This document shows, piece by piece, positions 34,177 through 43,886 of a stretch of 64,000 nucleotides of DNA. Source of the DNA: Janthinobacterium rivuli (GTDB lineage Bacteria > Pseudomonadota > Gammaproteobacteria > Burkholderiales > Burkholderiaceae_D); the NCBI RefSeq assembly GCF_029690045.1, contig NZ_CP121464.1, positions 1,550,001 through 1,614,000 on the forward strand. Direction: 5' to 3'. A program made the translations under genes and the position numbers. The notes under the pieces are model-generated. The model saw only the letters and a list, made by a program, of their open reading frames with translations, was not told the DNA's origin and did not search any database. The stretch's first letter is position 1, and each line of letters starts with the position of its first letter.

Positions 34177-35245
34177 ATTTGCCTTGCGCCTGGAAGCCCG
34201 GCCGACTCCGTCGCGCCTGATGTCGTGGCTGTCGCCCGTGCTGGCCGTGCTGCTGACCGTGCTGTGCGGCGCGCTGCTGTTTATCGCGCTGGGAAACGAT
34301 CCGCTGGCGGGCCTGGCCGTGTTCTTTGTCGAACCCTTGCGCGACGCGCATGGCTGGTCCGAGCTGGGCCTTAAAGTCGCCCCTTTGCTGTTGATCGCCG
34401 TGGGCCTGGCCATCTGCTTTCGCGCCAACATCTACAACATCGGCGCGGAAGGGCAGCTGACCCTGGGCGCCATCTGCGGCGGCGCGGCCGCGCTGTACCT
34501 CGATGACGGCGTCGGTGGCGCGGCCATCATCGGCGTGTCCCTGCTGGCCGGCATGGCGGGCGGCATGCTGTGGGCGGGCCTGGTGGCGTGGCTGCGCGAC
34601 CGCTACAACGCCAGCGAAATCCTCGTCTCGCTGATGCTGGTCTACATCGCCCAATTGCTGCTCAGCTATCTCGTATATGGCGTGCTGCGCGACCCGGAAG
34701 GGTTTAATTTTCCGCAATCGAAACTGCTGTCGGACGGCTTGCTGTTGCCGATGGTGATCAGCGATACGCGCTTGCACGTGGGCATCGTGTTTGCTTTGCT
34801 GGCTTCGCTGGGCGGCTGGCTGTATTTGTCGCGCAGCATTGCCGGCTTCCGCCTGCGCGTGGGCGGCATGGCGCCGGCCGCCGCCCGGTATGCGGGCTTT
34901 TCCTCGCGCAAGACCTTGTGGTCGTCCTTGCTGATTTGCGGCGCCCTGTCCGGCCTGGCGGGCGCCTGCGAAGTGCTGGGGCCGATGGGGCAGCTGACGC
35001 CCACCGTCTCGCCCGGCTACGGCTTTGCCGCCATCATCGTCGCTTTCGTCGGACGCTTGCATCCCGTGGGCGTGATTTTTTCCAGCTTCGTCATGGCCCT
35101 GTTTTATATCGGCGGCGAACTGGCGCAGTCGCGCCTCGGCCTGCCCAGCGCGATCACGGGCGTATTCCAGGGCATCTTGCTGTTCGCCTTGCTCGCTTGC
35201 GACGTGCTGATTCAATACAAATTGCGCTGGAGAAAACATGGATAA
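34169..35245 (+). CDS. Nucleoside ABC transporter permease 1
   Basis: A 358-residue inner-membrane permease of the branched-chain/ribose-type BPD_transp_2 family, with about eight to ten hydrophobic segments (for example LSPVLAVLLTVLCGALLFIAL near the N-terminus). The motif ANIYNIGAEGQLTLGAI is characteristic of YufP/NupB-like nucleoside permeases. EVLGPMGQLTPTVSPGYGF is another family signature. It overlaps the ATPase gene by 8 bases and the second permease by 8 bases, so the three are translationally coupled and would form a heterodimeric channel. Confidence 0.92.
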   Translation: MAKFALRLEARPTPSRLMSWLSPVLAVLLTVLCGALLFIALGNDPLAGLAVFFVEPLRDAHGWSELGLKVAPLLLIAVGLAICFRANIYNIGAEGQLTLGAICGGAAALYLDDGVGGAAIIGVSLLAGMAGGMLWAGLVAWLRDRYNASEILVSLMLVYIAQLLLSYLVYGVLRDPEGFNFPQSKLLSDGLLLPMVISDTRLHVGIVFALLASLGGWLYLSRSIAGFRLRVGGMAPAAARYAGFSSRKTLWSSLLICGALSGLAGACEVLGPMGQLTPTVSPGYGFAAIIVAFVGRLHPVGVIFSSFVMALFYIGGELAQSRLGLPSAITGVFQGILLFALLACDVLIQYKLRWRKHG

Positions 35246-36167
35246 CCTGCTGCTGACCATCGCACCACTGGTCGCGGCCAGCATCAATGCGGGCACGCCG
35301 CTGATGCTGGCCGCCCTCGGTTTGTTGGTGAATGAAAAGGCGGGCGTGGTCAACCTGGGCGCGGAAGGCATGATGCTGGTCTCGGCCATCACGGGCTTTG
35401 CCGTGGCCGTCAACACGGGCAGCCCCACCCTGGGATTTCTGGCGGGGGCGTGCGCCAGCATGCTGCTGTCAGGCTTCTTTGCCTGGCTGACCGTGTGGCT
35501 GGGCACGAACCAGTACGCGACGGGCCTGGCTTTATCTCTGTTCGGCGCCGGCGCGTCCACGTATATCGGCTTGAAGTACGTGGGCAACAGCTTGCAGAAT
35601 GGCCGCTTCGGCATCCCTTTATTGGAAGACATTCCCGTGCTGGGGCCGGCCCTGTTCCGCCAGCATCCGATGGTGTATTTGTCGTTGCTGCTGTGCCTGG
35701 CCATCGCCTGGTTTTTGTACCGCACGCGGGCGGGCCTCGTGCTGCGCGCCGTGGGCGAGTCGCCAGCGTCCGCGCATGCGCTCGGCTACCCCGTGCGTCG
35801 CATCCGCCTGGCAGCCGTGCTGTTCGGTGGCGCCTGCTGCGGCCTGGCCGGCGCGTTTTTATCGCTCGTGTACACCCCGCTGTGGGTGGAGGGCATGGTG
35901 GCGGGACGCGGCTGGATCGCGCTGGCGCTGACCACCTTTGCCACCTGGCGCCCCGCGCGCGTGGTGGGCGGCGCCTACCTGTTCGGCGGCATCACGATAT
36001 TGACGTTCCACGCGCAGGCGCTGGGCGTGCCGATTGCCTCGCAACTGCTGTCGATGCTGCCGTATGTGGCGGCCATCGTCGTGCTGGTGCTGATCTCCAG
36101 CAATGCCAATTACATCAAGCTCAACATGCCAGCATCGCTGGGCAAGAATTTCAATCCGGGAAATTAA
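35238..36167 (+). CDS. Nucleoside ABC transporter permease 2
   Basis: A 309-residue inner-membrane permease, shorter partner of the preceding gene (YufQ/NupC-like). The diagnostic sequence NEKAGVVNLGAEGMMLVSA lies at about 32-50 and GTPLMLAALGLLV precedes it. About eight hydrophobic spans are visible. It ends 21 bases before the substrate-binding protein gene. Together with the ATPase, first permease and binding protein it makes a complete importer. Confidence 0.92.
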   Translation: MDNLLLTIAPLVAASINAGTPLMLAALGLLVNEKAGVVNLGAEGMMLVSAITGFAVAVNTGSPTLGFLAGACASMLLSGFFAWLTVWLGTNQYATGLALSLFGAGASTYIGLKYVGNSLQNGRFGIPLLEDIPVLGPALFRQHPMVYLSLLLCLAIAWFLYRTRAGLVLRAVGESPASAHALGYPVRRIRLAAVLFGGACCGLAGAFLSLVYTPLWVEGMVAGRGWIALALTTFATWRPARVVGGAYLFGGITILTFHAQALGVPIASQLLSMLPYVAAIVVLVLISSNANYIKLNMPASLGKNFNPGN

Positions 36168-36188
36168 TCACTCACCACAAGGAAAACC

Positions 36189-37274
36189 ATGTCCAAGAAA
36201 CTGTTGTGCGCCGCCGTTTGCAGTGCGGCGCTGATGCCCGCCATGCCTGCCATGGCCGCCGCGCCCGCCGCCGCCCCATTGAATGTCGGTTTTGTTTACA
36301 TCAGCCCCATCGGCGACGCGGGCTGGACCACCCAGCACGATCAGGCCCGCAAGGAAATGGAAAAGGCGCTGGGCAGCAAGATCACCACCAAGTACGTGGA
36401 AAACGTGCCGGAGAGCGCCGATGCGGAACGGGTGATCCGCGACCTGGCGCAAACGGGCAGCAAGCTGGTCATCACGACCTCGTTCGGCTACATGAATCCC
36501 ACCTTGAAAGTGGCGAAACAATTTCCTAATGTGAAGTTCATTCATTTGACGGGCTACAAGACGGCCGTCAACGTGGCCAACACGAATGCCCGTTTCTACG
36601 AAGGCCGCTACCTGGCTGGCGTGCTGGCAGGAAAGATGAGCAAGACCCACGTGGCCGGTTACGTGGCGGCATTCCCCATCCCGGAAGTGTTGCAGGGAGT
36701 CAACGCCTTTACGCGCGGCATGCGCAGCGTCGACCCCAAGGCGGAAGTGAAAGTGGTGTGGGTGAATAGCTGGTTCGACCCGGGCAAGGAACGCGACGCG
36801 GCCATCACCCTGATCGGCCAGGGTGCCGACGTGGTCACCCATCACACGGATTCGACCGCCGTGGTGCAGGCCGCGGAAGAGAAGGGCAAGTATGCGATCG
36901 CCTACCACTCTGACATGAAAAAGTACGGGCCGAAAGCGCAGCTTGCCGCCGTCACCCACCATTGGGGCGATTACTATACGCAGCAGGCGCAAGCCGTGCT
37001 GGACGGCACGTGGAAGTCCAGCAGCACCTGGGGCGGCATCAAGGATGGCATGGTCAAGCTGGAAGGCATCAACGCTGCCGTGCCCGCCGATGTGAAACAG
37101 TTTGTATTGGCGCGTGAGAAAGAGTTGGTGGCCGGCAAGCTTAATCCGTTCAGCGCGCCGGTCAAGGATAACGATGGCAAGGTGCGCCTGGACAAAGGCG
37201 TGCTGGACGATGCGGCGCTGACGAAGATGGATTATTTTGTCGAAGGCGTGGCCGGGAAAGTTTCCGGAAAGTAA
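36189..37274 (+). CDS. BMP-family nucleoside-binding periplasmic protein
   Basis: A 361-residue solute-binding protein of the BMP/PnrA family, which bind purine nucleosides for ABC import. A signal peptide is clear (MSKKLLCAAVCSAALMPAMPAMAA) without a lipobox at the cleavage site, so it is probably soluble. The family core is present: VGFVYISPIGDAGWTTQHDQARKEME, ADAERVIRDLAQTGSKLVITTSFGYM, and TNARFYEGRYLAGVLAGKMSK. AAGGA precedes the ATG. Being last in the operon is common for BMP transporters. Tsx upstream and divergent supports a nucleoside ligand rather than a sugar. Confidence 0.92.
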   Translation: MSKKLLCAAVCSAALMPAMPAMAAAPAAAPLNVGFVYISPIGDAGWTTQHDQARKEMEKALGSKITTKYVENVPESADAERVIRDLAQTGSKLVITTSFGYMNPTLKVAKQFPNVKFIHLTGYKTAVNVANTNARFYEGRYLAGVLAGKMSKTHVAGYVAAFPIPEVLQGVNAFTRGMRSVDPKAEVKVVWVNSWFDPGKERDAAITLIGQGADVVTHHTDSTAVVQAAEEKGKYAIAYHSDMKKYGPKAQLAAVTHHWGDYYTQQAQAVLDGTWKSSSTWGGIKDGMVKLEGINAAVPADVKQFVLAREKELVAGKLNPFSAPVKDNDGKVRLDKGVLDDAALTKMDYFVEGVAGKVSGK

Positions 37275-37320
37275 TAGGTTTGAGTTTGAACTTGCTGTAA
37301 TATTGCCGGAAACGGGAGCC

Positions 37321-37350
37321 GGGCCGGGACGCAGTGCGCCTTCCCGGCCC
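37321..37350 (+). other. Strong hairpin downstream of the nucleoside operon
   Basis: GGGCCGGGA (37321-37329) pairs perfectly with TCCCGGCCC (37342-37350) across a 12-base loop. No U-tract follows, so it may stabilise the mRNA end or act as a weak terminator before the HDOD gene. Confidence 0.5.
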
Positions 37351-37395
37351 ACCCACACAGCAGAGCCTGAACAGGCCCGTACCGGAGATTGACCC

Positions 37396-38232
37396 ATGGA
37401 CAGACTGGAAGTATTCAAGATTATCGCGTTGCAAGCGAGCAAGGGCGAGCTGACGTTCCCCGCCAACGTCAAGGCCACCTTGAAGCTGCAGGAAGCGCTG
37501 GACGACCCCGATTGCCATATCGAGGCGGCTGCGCGCATGGTCATGGCCGAGCCGCTGCTGTCGGCCCGGGTCGTGGCATTGGCCAACTCGGCCGCCTACA
37601 ACCGTTCCGGCAATGAAATCGCCAATGTGCGCGCCGCCGTTTCGCGCCTGGGCTTTGCCACCCTGAAATCGATGGTGGCCTCCGTCATCGTGCGCCAGCT
37701 GGGCAGCCAGATTACCGACCCGCAATTGCGCGCCAAGGCGGCCAAGCTGTGGGAACACACGGCCCACGTGGCCGCGCTGAGCCAGGTGATCGCGCGGAAA
37801 GTCACGCACGTGGACGTGGAAACGGCCATGTTCGCCGCCATCGTGCACGAAGTGGGCGGCTTTTATCTGCTGTCGCGGGCCGAGGAATATCCGGGTTTGC
37901 TCGACGACAATACCGAAGACTGGATCGAATACGGCGAAAAGCTGATTGGCCGTGGCGTGCTGCGCCAGCTGCAAGTGCCGGACATGGTCTTGCAAGCCGT
38001 GGAAGGCATGTGGCATGGCGGCAGCCCGTTCCCGCCCCGCACCCTGGGCGCGACCCTGGTGCTGGCCAACGATCTGTCGCCTGTCGGTTCGCCTTTGCAC
38101 CCGCCGGAAAGCGCCGCGCGGCGCCAGGCGGCGGCGAAGATCGACTTCGGCATCGGCGGCAGCACCTTGCACACCATCCTCGAGGAATCGGCCGAAGAGA
38201 TCGAATCCCTGGCGGCCGCCTTGCTCGTGTAA
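37396..38232 (+). CDS. HDOD-domain protein
   Basis: A 278-residue HDOD protein, a regulatory domain related to HD phosphohydrolases but without a complete metal site. Recognisable parts are LTFPANVKATLKLQEALDDPDCHIEAAARMVMAEPLLSARVVALANSA, then VRAAVSRLGFATLKSMV, and EHTAHVAALSQVIARK. One HD-like pair remains near AAIVHEVGGFYLL. No fused GGDEF, EAL or receiver domain is present. HDOD proteins act as signalling scaffolds in motility, DNA repair or second-messenger pathways; the partner here is unknown. GGAGA precedes the ATG. A terminator follows. Confidence 0.88.
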   Translation: MDRLEVFKIIALQASKGELTFPANVKATLKLQEALDDPDCHIEAAARMVMAEPLLSARVVALANSAAYNRSGNEIANVRAAVSRLGFATLKSMVASVIVRQLGSQITDPQLRAKAAKLWEHTAHVAALSQVIARKVTHVDVETAMFAAIVHEVGGFYLLSRAEEYPGLLDDNTEDWIEYGEKLIGRGVLRQLQVPDMVLQAVEGMWHGGSPFPPRTLGATLVLANDLSPVGSPLHPPESAARRQAAAKIDFGIGGSTLHTILEESAEEIESLAAALLV

Positions 38233-38248
38233 ATTACTCGGCCATGAC

Positions 38249-38276
38249 ATCCCCGCCTTGCCGCGGGGATTTTTTT
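38249..38276 (+). terminator. Rho-independent terminator after the HDOD gene
   Basis: ATCCCCGC (38249-38256) pairs with GCGGGGAT (38263-38270) over a 6-base loop and is followed by a run of T. It begins 17 bases after the stop codon. Confidence 0.9.
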
Positions 38277-38368
38277 CGTCCGCATTTTGATCCATCTTTC
38301 TCCATGGCATACAATCGCCGGCTCGGCCATCCGCCGGACCGCTTTCCTCCTCTTACCCAAAGGATATT

Positions 38369-39985
38369 ATGCAGAAGCTGTTTTCTTCCCTCGCCTTGAC
38401 TGCGCTGGCGTTTTCCGCCCAGGCCGCGACCGGTTCGCCCATCGTGCAGGAAGCGCCCTTGCGCGCCCACCTGGCCTTCCTGTCGAACGATTTGCTGGAA
38501 GGCCGCGGCACGGGCCAGCGCGGCGCCGACCTGACGGTGGCCTACCTGGAAACCCAGGCGCAGATGGCCGGCTTGAAACCCGTGCGCGGCAACAGCTATC
38601 GCCAGAGCGTGCAGATCGCCGGCGTGAAATCCTTGCCGCAAGATAGCAGCCTGCAGGCGGTGGCGGGCGGTGGCAAGGCCGTGCCACTGGCATTCGGTCC
38701 GGACTGGGTCTGGGCCACGGGCGACTCCGTTGCCGCGCACACCTTCGATGCGCCGCTCGTCTTCGTCGGCTACGGCATCACGGCGCCGGAAGAGGGCTGG
38801 AACGCTTTCAAGGGTGTCGATGTCAAAAACAAGATCGTCGTCATGATGGTCAACGACCCGCAGCCGACCGCTGCCGAACCAAACCGTTTCGCTGGCAAGG
38901 CGCTGACTTATTACGGCCGCTGGACCTACAAATTCGAGGAAGCCAAGCGCCAGGGCGCGGCCGGCGTCTTGCTGATCCACACGAAACCGTCGGCCTCGTA
39001 CGACTGGAGCGTGGTGCAGAACAGCTGGAGCGGCAGCGAGCGCTTTCAATTGGCTGACCGCACAGCCGGCACGCCGCTGCAGGGCTGGATCGCGGAAGAC
39101 GCGGCGCGGCGCCTGTTTGCGGCCGGCGGGCAGGACCTGGACGCCTTGCGAGTGCAAGCGGAAAGCAAGGACTTCAAGGCCGTCGCATTGAACGCCAAGC
39201 TGAGCGGTGAAATGAAATCGGCCGTGCGCAAGGTGGAGCAGTTCAATATCGCCGGCATGGTGCCGGGCACGGATCCGACACTGAAAGAGGAAGCCGTCAT
39301 CTACAGCGGCCACTGGGATCATCTGGGCAAGCAGGGAGATACTGGCGATACCATCTACAACGGCGCCGTCGACAATGCCTCGGGCACGGCCGGCCTGCTG
39401 GCCATGGCGCAGGAAGCCGTGAAAAAACCGGCGAAGCGCACGCAGATCTTCCTGTGGGTGGCGGCCGAGGAGCAGGGTTTATTAGGTAGCGCCGCCTACG
39501 CGGCCGATCCGCTGTGGCCCTTGAACAAGACGGCTGCCGCGCTGAACCTGGACAGCCTCAATTTCGTCGGCGCCACGCACGACATCGGCGCGCAAGGCAG
39601 CGAGCGCACGGAACTGGGCGCCATGGCGGCAACAACCGCCAAAGCCATGGGCATGCACATCGCGCAAGCGCGTCCCGACCTGGCGGGCGGCTATTTCCGC
39701 AGCGACCATTTCAGCTTTGCCAAGGCGGGCGTGCCCGCGTTTTCCATCAATGGCGGACGCGAGTACATCAAGGACGTGGCCGCATCGAAAGCCAAGGCGG
39801 CCGCCTACGGCCCCCGCTACCATCAGGTGACCGATGAGTACGACGCCAGCTGGGATCTGTCCGGCATGACGCAGCAGGCGCAATTTACGCTGAACCTGGG
39901 TCTAGCCGTGGCGAACGCGGCGAAGATGCCGGCCTGGAAGGCGGGCGATGCGTTTGGCAAGGCGCGCGAGCAGGCTGCAAAGTAA
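38369..39985 (+). CDS. Secreted M28-family zinc aminopeptidase
   Basis: A 538-residue exported peptidase of family M28 with an inserted PA domain. The signal peptide is MQKLFSSLALTALAFSAQA. The PA-like insert covers about residues 120-290 (APLVFVGYGITAPEEGWN; GVDVKNKIVVMMVNDP). The catalytic domain has the expected di-zinc ligands and general base: His315 (YSGHWDHLG), bridging Asp335 (VDNASGTAGLL), Glu367-Glu368 (AAEEQGLLGS) and a late His in FRSDHFSFAKAGVPAF. AAAGGA precedes the ATG. It probably acts in the periplasm or outside the cell on peptides. It is preceded by a terminator and appears monocistronic. Confidence 0.92.
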   Translation: MQKLFSSLALTALAFSAQAATGSPIVQEAPLRAHLAFLSNDLLEGRGTGQRGADLTVAYLETQAQMAGLKPVRGNSYRQSVQIAGVKSLPQDSSLQAVAGGGKAVPLAFGPDWVWATGDSVAAHTFDAPLVFVGYGITAPEEGWNAFKGVDVKNKIVVMMVNDPQPTAAEPNRFAGKALTYYGRWTYKFEEAKRQGAAGVLLIHTKPSASYDWSVVQNSWSGSERFQLADRTAGTPLQGWIAEDAARRLFAAGGQDLDALRVQAESKDFKAVALNAKLSGEMKSAVRKVEQFNIAGMVPGTDPTLKEEAVIYSGHWDHLGKQGDTGDTIYNGAVDNASGTAGLLAMAQEAVKKPAKRTQIFLWVAAEEQGLLGSAAYAADPLWPLNKTAAALNLDSLNFVGATHDIGAQGSERTELGAMAATTAKAMGMHIAQARPDLAGGYFRSDHFSFAKAGVPAFSINGGREYIKDVAASKAKAAAYGPRYHQVTDEYDASWDLSGMTQQAQFTLNLGLAVANAAKMPAWKAGDAFGKAREQAAK

Positions 39986-40020
39986 GGGGTGGTTTGTGCC
40001 AACAATGTTGGCGCGGCAGT

Positions 40021-40121
40021 GTCGGCTTACGCGCTGGCGCGCTAACCCGACCTACGTGACTTGTTTCTATCAGCATCAGGCGTAGGTCGGATTAGCGCGG
40101 CGAAGCCGTGCGTAATCCGAC
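40021..40121. repeat. Inverted pair of REP-like dispersed repeats
   Basis: A 36-base unit (40021-40056, starting GTCGGCTTACGCGC and ending CCCGACCTACG) is followed in inverted orientation by a related 41-base unit (40081-40121, starting CGTAGGTCGGATTAGCGC and ending CGTAATCCGAC). Each unit is itself an imperfect hairpin, and the two together can form a larger cruciform. Flanking GCCAACAATGTTGG-type sequence extends the symmetry. It lies between the convergent M28 peptidase and MFS genes. Such GTCGGATTACGC elements are familiar as dispersed repeats in many proteobacteria. Confidence 0.8.
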
Positions 40122-40161
40122 AGTATTGTTGGCCCCATAGTGTTGGCGCCGCAGCGTTGGA

Positions 40162-41376
40162 TCAGGCAGCCCGCTCCAGCCGCCGTTGCGTGTGCCGGTA
40201 CTTGCTCCACACCAGCAGCATCAACAGCGGCATGGCGCCGCCCACCATGCATAGGGCGGGCCAGCCGCCGGCGGCAAAGCTGGCGCTGGCCAGGGCCGAG
40301 CCAGCGGAGGCGCCGATGAAGCCGCCCGCGATGAAGACCGTGGTCACCCTTGCGCGCGCATGCGGCGCCAGTTTATAGATGATCGACTGGTGCGTCACTT
40401 GCAAGCCCATCACACCCATGTCCAGCAGGACGATGCCGATCAACAGCAGCACCAGCGAATGGGCGCCAAAGCCGATCAAAGCCCAGCCAGCGATCGAGGC
40501 GACGGCCAGCAGCCAGGTGGCTTGGCGCGCATAGCCGCGGTCGGCCATGCGGCCCGCCGTGTTGGCGGCAAACGCGCCCGTGGCGCCCGCCAGGCCGAAC
40601 AGGCCGATCTGCATTTCCGAATAGTGGTACGGCGCGCCGCTGAGCAAGAAGGTCAGGCCCGTCCAGAACACGCTGAAGGTACCCAGGCCCAGGCCCGAGA
40701 ACAGGGCGCGCTGGCGCAGCAACGGTTCCTGGCGGATGATGTCGGCTAGCGAGGCCAACAGCTTGCCGTATTGCAGCTTGCCGCGTGGCGCTTCGTTCGG
40801 CAGGATGCGGCGCAGCATGACGAGCAGGGCCGCGACGACGATGGCGGCCAGCACGTAGACGGTGCGCCAGCCGCCGCTGATCTGCGACACGGTGCCGGAG
40901 ACGGTACGCGCCAGCAAGATGCCCAACAACAAGCCCGTCATGACGGTGCCCACCATGCGGCCCCGGCTGTGGTCGGGCGCATACGAGGCCACCATGGCCG
41001 TGACGACCATCAAGGCGCTGGACGTGATCCCCATCAAGACGCTGGCGATGGCAAAGACGATGATGTTCTGGCTGGTGGCGGCCAGCAGCAGGGCGGCTAT
41101 CTTGGCGATCAGCATCCACGTCAGTAACTGGCGGCGGTTCAGCACGTCGCTGAGCGGCACCAGAAACACGATGCCCAGCACATAGCCGATCTGTGTGGCC
41201 GTGACCAGGTAGCCCGCTTGCGGCACGCTGACGCCAAACGAGGCGGCCAGCATGGACGTGAGCGGCTGCACGTAATAGAGGCTGGCGACGAGCACGCCGG
41301 CGGACAGGGCGAACAACAGGATGCGGGTCGACGTCAGCAGGGCGCTGGCGTCGACATTCGATGGTGCGGATTTCAT
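40162..41376 (-). CDS. MFS transporter
   Basis: A 404-residue major facilitator with about twelve hydrophobic spans. The N-half has VASLYYVQPLTSMLAASFGVS and the loop 2-3 motif VPLSDVLNRRQLL (motif A variant), and the C-half has GRMADRGYARQATW. It resembles the 12-span drug or small-molecule exporters of the YgaY/NepI-like type. The substrate is not evident. The ribosome-binding site is weak. It is on the same strand as the LLM flavoenzyme gene upstream, but a terminator separates them. Confidence 0.88.
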   Translation of the reverse strand: MKSAPSNVDASALLTSTRILLFALSAGVLVASLYYVQPLTSMLAASFGVSVPQAGYLVTATQIGYVLGIVFLVPLSDVLNRRQLLTWMLIAKIAALLLAATSQNIIVFAIASVLMGITSSALMVVTAMVASYAPDHSRGRMVGTVMTGLLLGILLARTVSGTVSQISGGWRTVYVLAAIVVAALLVMLRRILPNEAPRGKLQYGKLLASLADIIRQEPLLRQRALFSGLGLGTFSVFWTGLTFLLSGAPYHYSEMQIGLFGLAGATGAFAANTAGRMADRGYARQATWLLAVASIAGWALIGFGAHSLVLLLIGIVLLDMGVMGLQVTHQSIIYKLAPHARARVTTVFIAGGFIGASAGSALASASFAAGGWPALCMVGGAMPLLMLLVWSKYRHTQRRLERAA

Positions 41377-41451
41377 GCGGTTACAACTTTCTTGGAATGA
41401 TGCTTTTGGATGGACATGATAGCGGGGCTGCGCATTTCTTGCCGGGCAGGC

Positions 41452-41486
41452 AAAAAAATCCCGGCGATCGTTGCCGACGGCCGGGA
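41452..41486 (-). terminator. Rho-independent terminator of the LLM oxidoreductase gene
   Basis: Read on the minus strand, TCCCGGC (41486-41480) pairs with GCCGGGA (41465-41459) over a 14-base loop and is followed by seven T residues. It lies 38 bases past the stop codon of the LLM gene and before the MFS gene. Confidence 0.85.
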
Positions 41487-41523
41487 AAAGGGTATAGGGG
41501 GATATACCGAGGAGAGTTAAAAC

Positions 41524-42522
41524 TTAAGCAGCGCGTGCCAGCTCCGCATGCACCTGCGCCGTGATTTCATACGAGCGCAGCCGGTGCTGGTGGTCGAAGA
41601 TCTGCGACGTGATCATCAGTTCGTCGGCGCCCGTTTCGGCGATGAAGGCGGCCATCTTCGCCTTGACGGTGTCTGGCGCGCCGATGGCGGTGCAGGACAG
41701 GACGGAATCGAGCATGGCGCGTTCCTGCGGGCCCAGTTGCTCCAGGTAGCCGGGCACGGGCGGCTGCAAACGCGACGGGCGGCCCGTGCGCAGGTTGACG
41801 AACGCTTGCTGCATCGACGTGGCGCGCAGGTGCGCCTCGGCATCCGTGTCGGCGGCAAAGACGTTAAAGCCCAGCATCACGTACGGTTTCGCCAATTGTT
41901 TGGACGGCTTGAAGTGTTCGCGGTAGTAGGCCACGGCTTGCATCATCATTTGCGGCGCGAAGTGCGAGGCGAAGGCGTACGGCAAGCCCAGGTGGGCGGC
42001 CAGCTGGGCGCCAAACAGGCTCGACCCGAGTATCCACACGGGCACTTTCGCGCCCTTGCCGGGCACGGCCAGCACGCGCTGGCGCGGCTCGTCGGACATA
42101 TAGTCGATCAATTCCTGCACGTCCTGCGGGAACTGCTCCGCGTCCGATTGCAGGTCGCGGCGCAGGGCGCGCGCCGTCGTCTGGTCGGAGCCGGGCGCGC
42201 GGCCCAGGCCCAGGTCGATGCGGCCCGGATGCAGCGCTTCCAGGGTGCCGAACTGTTCCGCGATGACGAGCGGCGAGTGGTTCGGCAGCATCACGCCGCC
42301 GGCACCCACGCGGATGGTTTTCGTGCCGGCCGCCACATGGGCGATGACGACGGCCGTGGCGGCGCTGGCGATGCCGGGCATGCCGTGGTGTTCGGCCAGC
42401 CAGTAGCGGTTATAGCCCCAGCGTTCGCCGTGCTGCGCCAGGTCGAGCGTGTTCTTGAACGACTGGCTGGCGTCGCTGCCTTCGGCGATGGGGGCCAGGT
42501 CGAGTATGGAAAATGGAGTCAT
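41524..42522 (-). CDS. LLM-class flavin-dependent oxidoreductase
   Basis: A 332-residue luciferase-like monooxygenase-family protein, of the subgroup annotated as LLM class flavin-dependent oxidoreductase (YhbW-like). Typical stretches are [102 protein letters not shown] and [15 protein letters not shown]. It should bind FMN or F420-like flavin cofactor; its physiological substrate is unknown. The frame extends to 42627, but homology begins at the ATG at 42522. It is divergent from the galT operon. Confidence 0.92.
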   Translation of the reverse strand: MTPFSILDLAPIAEGSDASQSFKNTLDLAQHGERWGYNRYWLAEHHGMPGIASAATAVVIAHVAAGTKTIRVGAGGVMLPNHSPLVIAEQFGTLEALHPGRIDLGLGRAPGSDQTTARALRRDLQSDAEQFPQDVQELIDYMSDEPRQRVLAVPGKGAKVPVWILGSSLFGAQLAAHLGLPYAFASHFAPQMMMQAVAYYREHFKPSKQLAKPYVMLGFNVFAADTDAEAHLRATSMQQAFVNLRTGRPSRLQPPVPGYLEQLGPQERAMLDSVLSCTAIGAPDTVKAKMAAFIAETGADELMITSQIFDHQHRLRSYEITAQVHAELARAA

Positions 42523-42782
42523 GGTAGCGATATCGGGACGTGGTTGAAAATCACAATGGACGATTTGTCTATCCCCTGACGACAATAGGGTCGGCCTTGA
42601 ACGCGGCAGGGATGACAGGCTGGACACATGATAATGCGAATTTGGAATTTGCGTACTGATCGGTAAAAAACTCGTGCCGGCTGGGGCCGGTGCTGCTTAA
42701 ACTGGTGAAATCGCCGCAAACTCTGGAACTTTCCTTGCCAGCCCCAGTCTTAAGAATTCGTGCCTTAAGATTGTGAAACATC

Positions 42783-43886
42783 ATGTATTGCGAGCAACTC
42801 GTCAAACCCGACGGGCGCCAACTGACCCTTTACAGTAGGCGTCCCATCGTCGTCGCTGGCCTTGCACCGAGCCCTTTCCCCTTGCCGCAGGAAGCCAATC
42901 CGCACTTGCGCTGGCACCCCTTGCGCGGCGAGTGGGTGGCGTACGCTGCCTATCGCCAGGGCCGCACCTTTCTCCCTCCGGCGCAGTACAACCCGCTGGC
43001 GCCTACGCGCGATCCCGCGCATCCGACGGAGTTGCCTGCCGGCGACTACGATATCGCCGTCTTCGACAACCGCTTTCCCACCCTGGCACTGCATGCCCAT
43101 GACCCGCCCGCCTTGACGGTTGCCACGGCGCCCGCTGGCGGCCACTGCGAAGTAGTGGTGTTTGCCCAGGATGCCTGCGCCTCGCTGGGCACCTTGCCTG
43201 TCAGTCACATCGTCTTGCTGCTGCAAGCGTGGGCCGAACGCACGCAAGAGCTTGCCAAGCGACCCGGCATCGCCTACGTGCTGCCGTTCGAAAACCGTGG
43301 CGCGGAAGTGGGCGTGACCCTGCACCATCCGCATGGCCAGATCTACGCCTATCCCTTTGTCCCGCCCGTGCCGGCCCGCATGCTGGCGCAGGAGCGCGCG
43401 TATTTTGCCGAGCATGGCCAGGCCTTGCTGGTGGACATGGCGCGGCGCGAAGCCGATGGCGGCGCGCGCCTGCTGTATCTGGGACCGGAAGCCATCGCTT
43501 TTGTTCCCGCCTGCGCCCGCTACCCGTATGAAGCGTGGGTGATGCCGCTGCGGCAGACGGACAGCTTTGCGGCCTTGTCGGCCGGGCAGCGCGAGGATCT
43601 GGCACGCGCGCTGAAAACCGTCTTGCTGAAATACGACGGCCTGTGGCAGCGCGAGATGCCCTATCTGATGGCCTGGTACCAGGCGCCGCCGGACGGGTGC
43701 GCGCATCCGGAAACGCAGCTGCATGCGCAGTTTTATCCACCGTACCGCACGCGCGAACGGCTCAAATACCTGGCCGGTACCGAGTTGGGTGCTGGCATGT
43801 ATGCCATGGATGCCCTGCCCGAGGAGTCGGCGCGGCAGTTGCAGGACGTGCACGTGGCATGGAATATGGCAGAGGAAATCGCATGA
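42783..43886 (+). CDS. galT: Galactose-1-phosphate uridylyltransferase
   Basis: A 367-residue GalT of the HIT superfamily. It exchanges UMP between UDP-glucose and galactose 1-phosphate in the Leloir pathway. The active-site motif is H182-P-H184-G-Q186, with His184 as the nucleophile that carries UMP. Other family segments are [31 protein letters not shown] and [20 protein letters not shown]. The zinc-site cysteines of the E. coli enzyme are not evident near the N-terminus. The gene opens the five-gene galactose locus; its stop overlaps the next start (ATGA). The ribosome-binding site is weak, and the upstream gap (42523-42782) is shared with the divergent LLM gene. Confidence 0.94.
   Translation: MYCEQLVKPDGRQLTLYSRRPIVVAGLAPSPFPLPQEANPHLRWHPLRGEWVAYAAYRQGRTFLPPAQYNPLAPTRDPAHPTELPAGDYDIAVFDNRFPTLALHAHDPPALTVATAPAGGHCEVVVFAQDACASLGTLPVSHIVLLLQAWAERTQELAKRPGIAYVLPFENRGAEVGVTLHHPHGQIYAYPFVPPVPARMLAQERAYFAEHGQALLVDMARREADGGARLLYLGPEAIAFVPACARYPYEAWVMPLRQTDSFAALSAGQREDLARALKTVLLKYDGLWQREMPYLMAWYQAPPDGCAHPETQLHAQFYPPYRTRERLKYLAGTELGAGMYAMDALPEESARQLQDVHVAWNMAEEIA

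Noticed and set aside
42749..42769. Two CTTAAG palindromes upstream of galT as a possible operator
   Set aside because: Six-base palindromes 15 bases apart are too short to support a site without comparative data.
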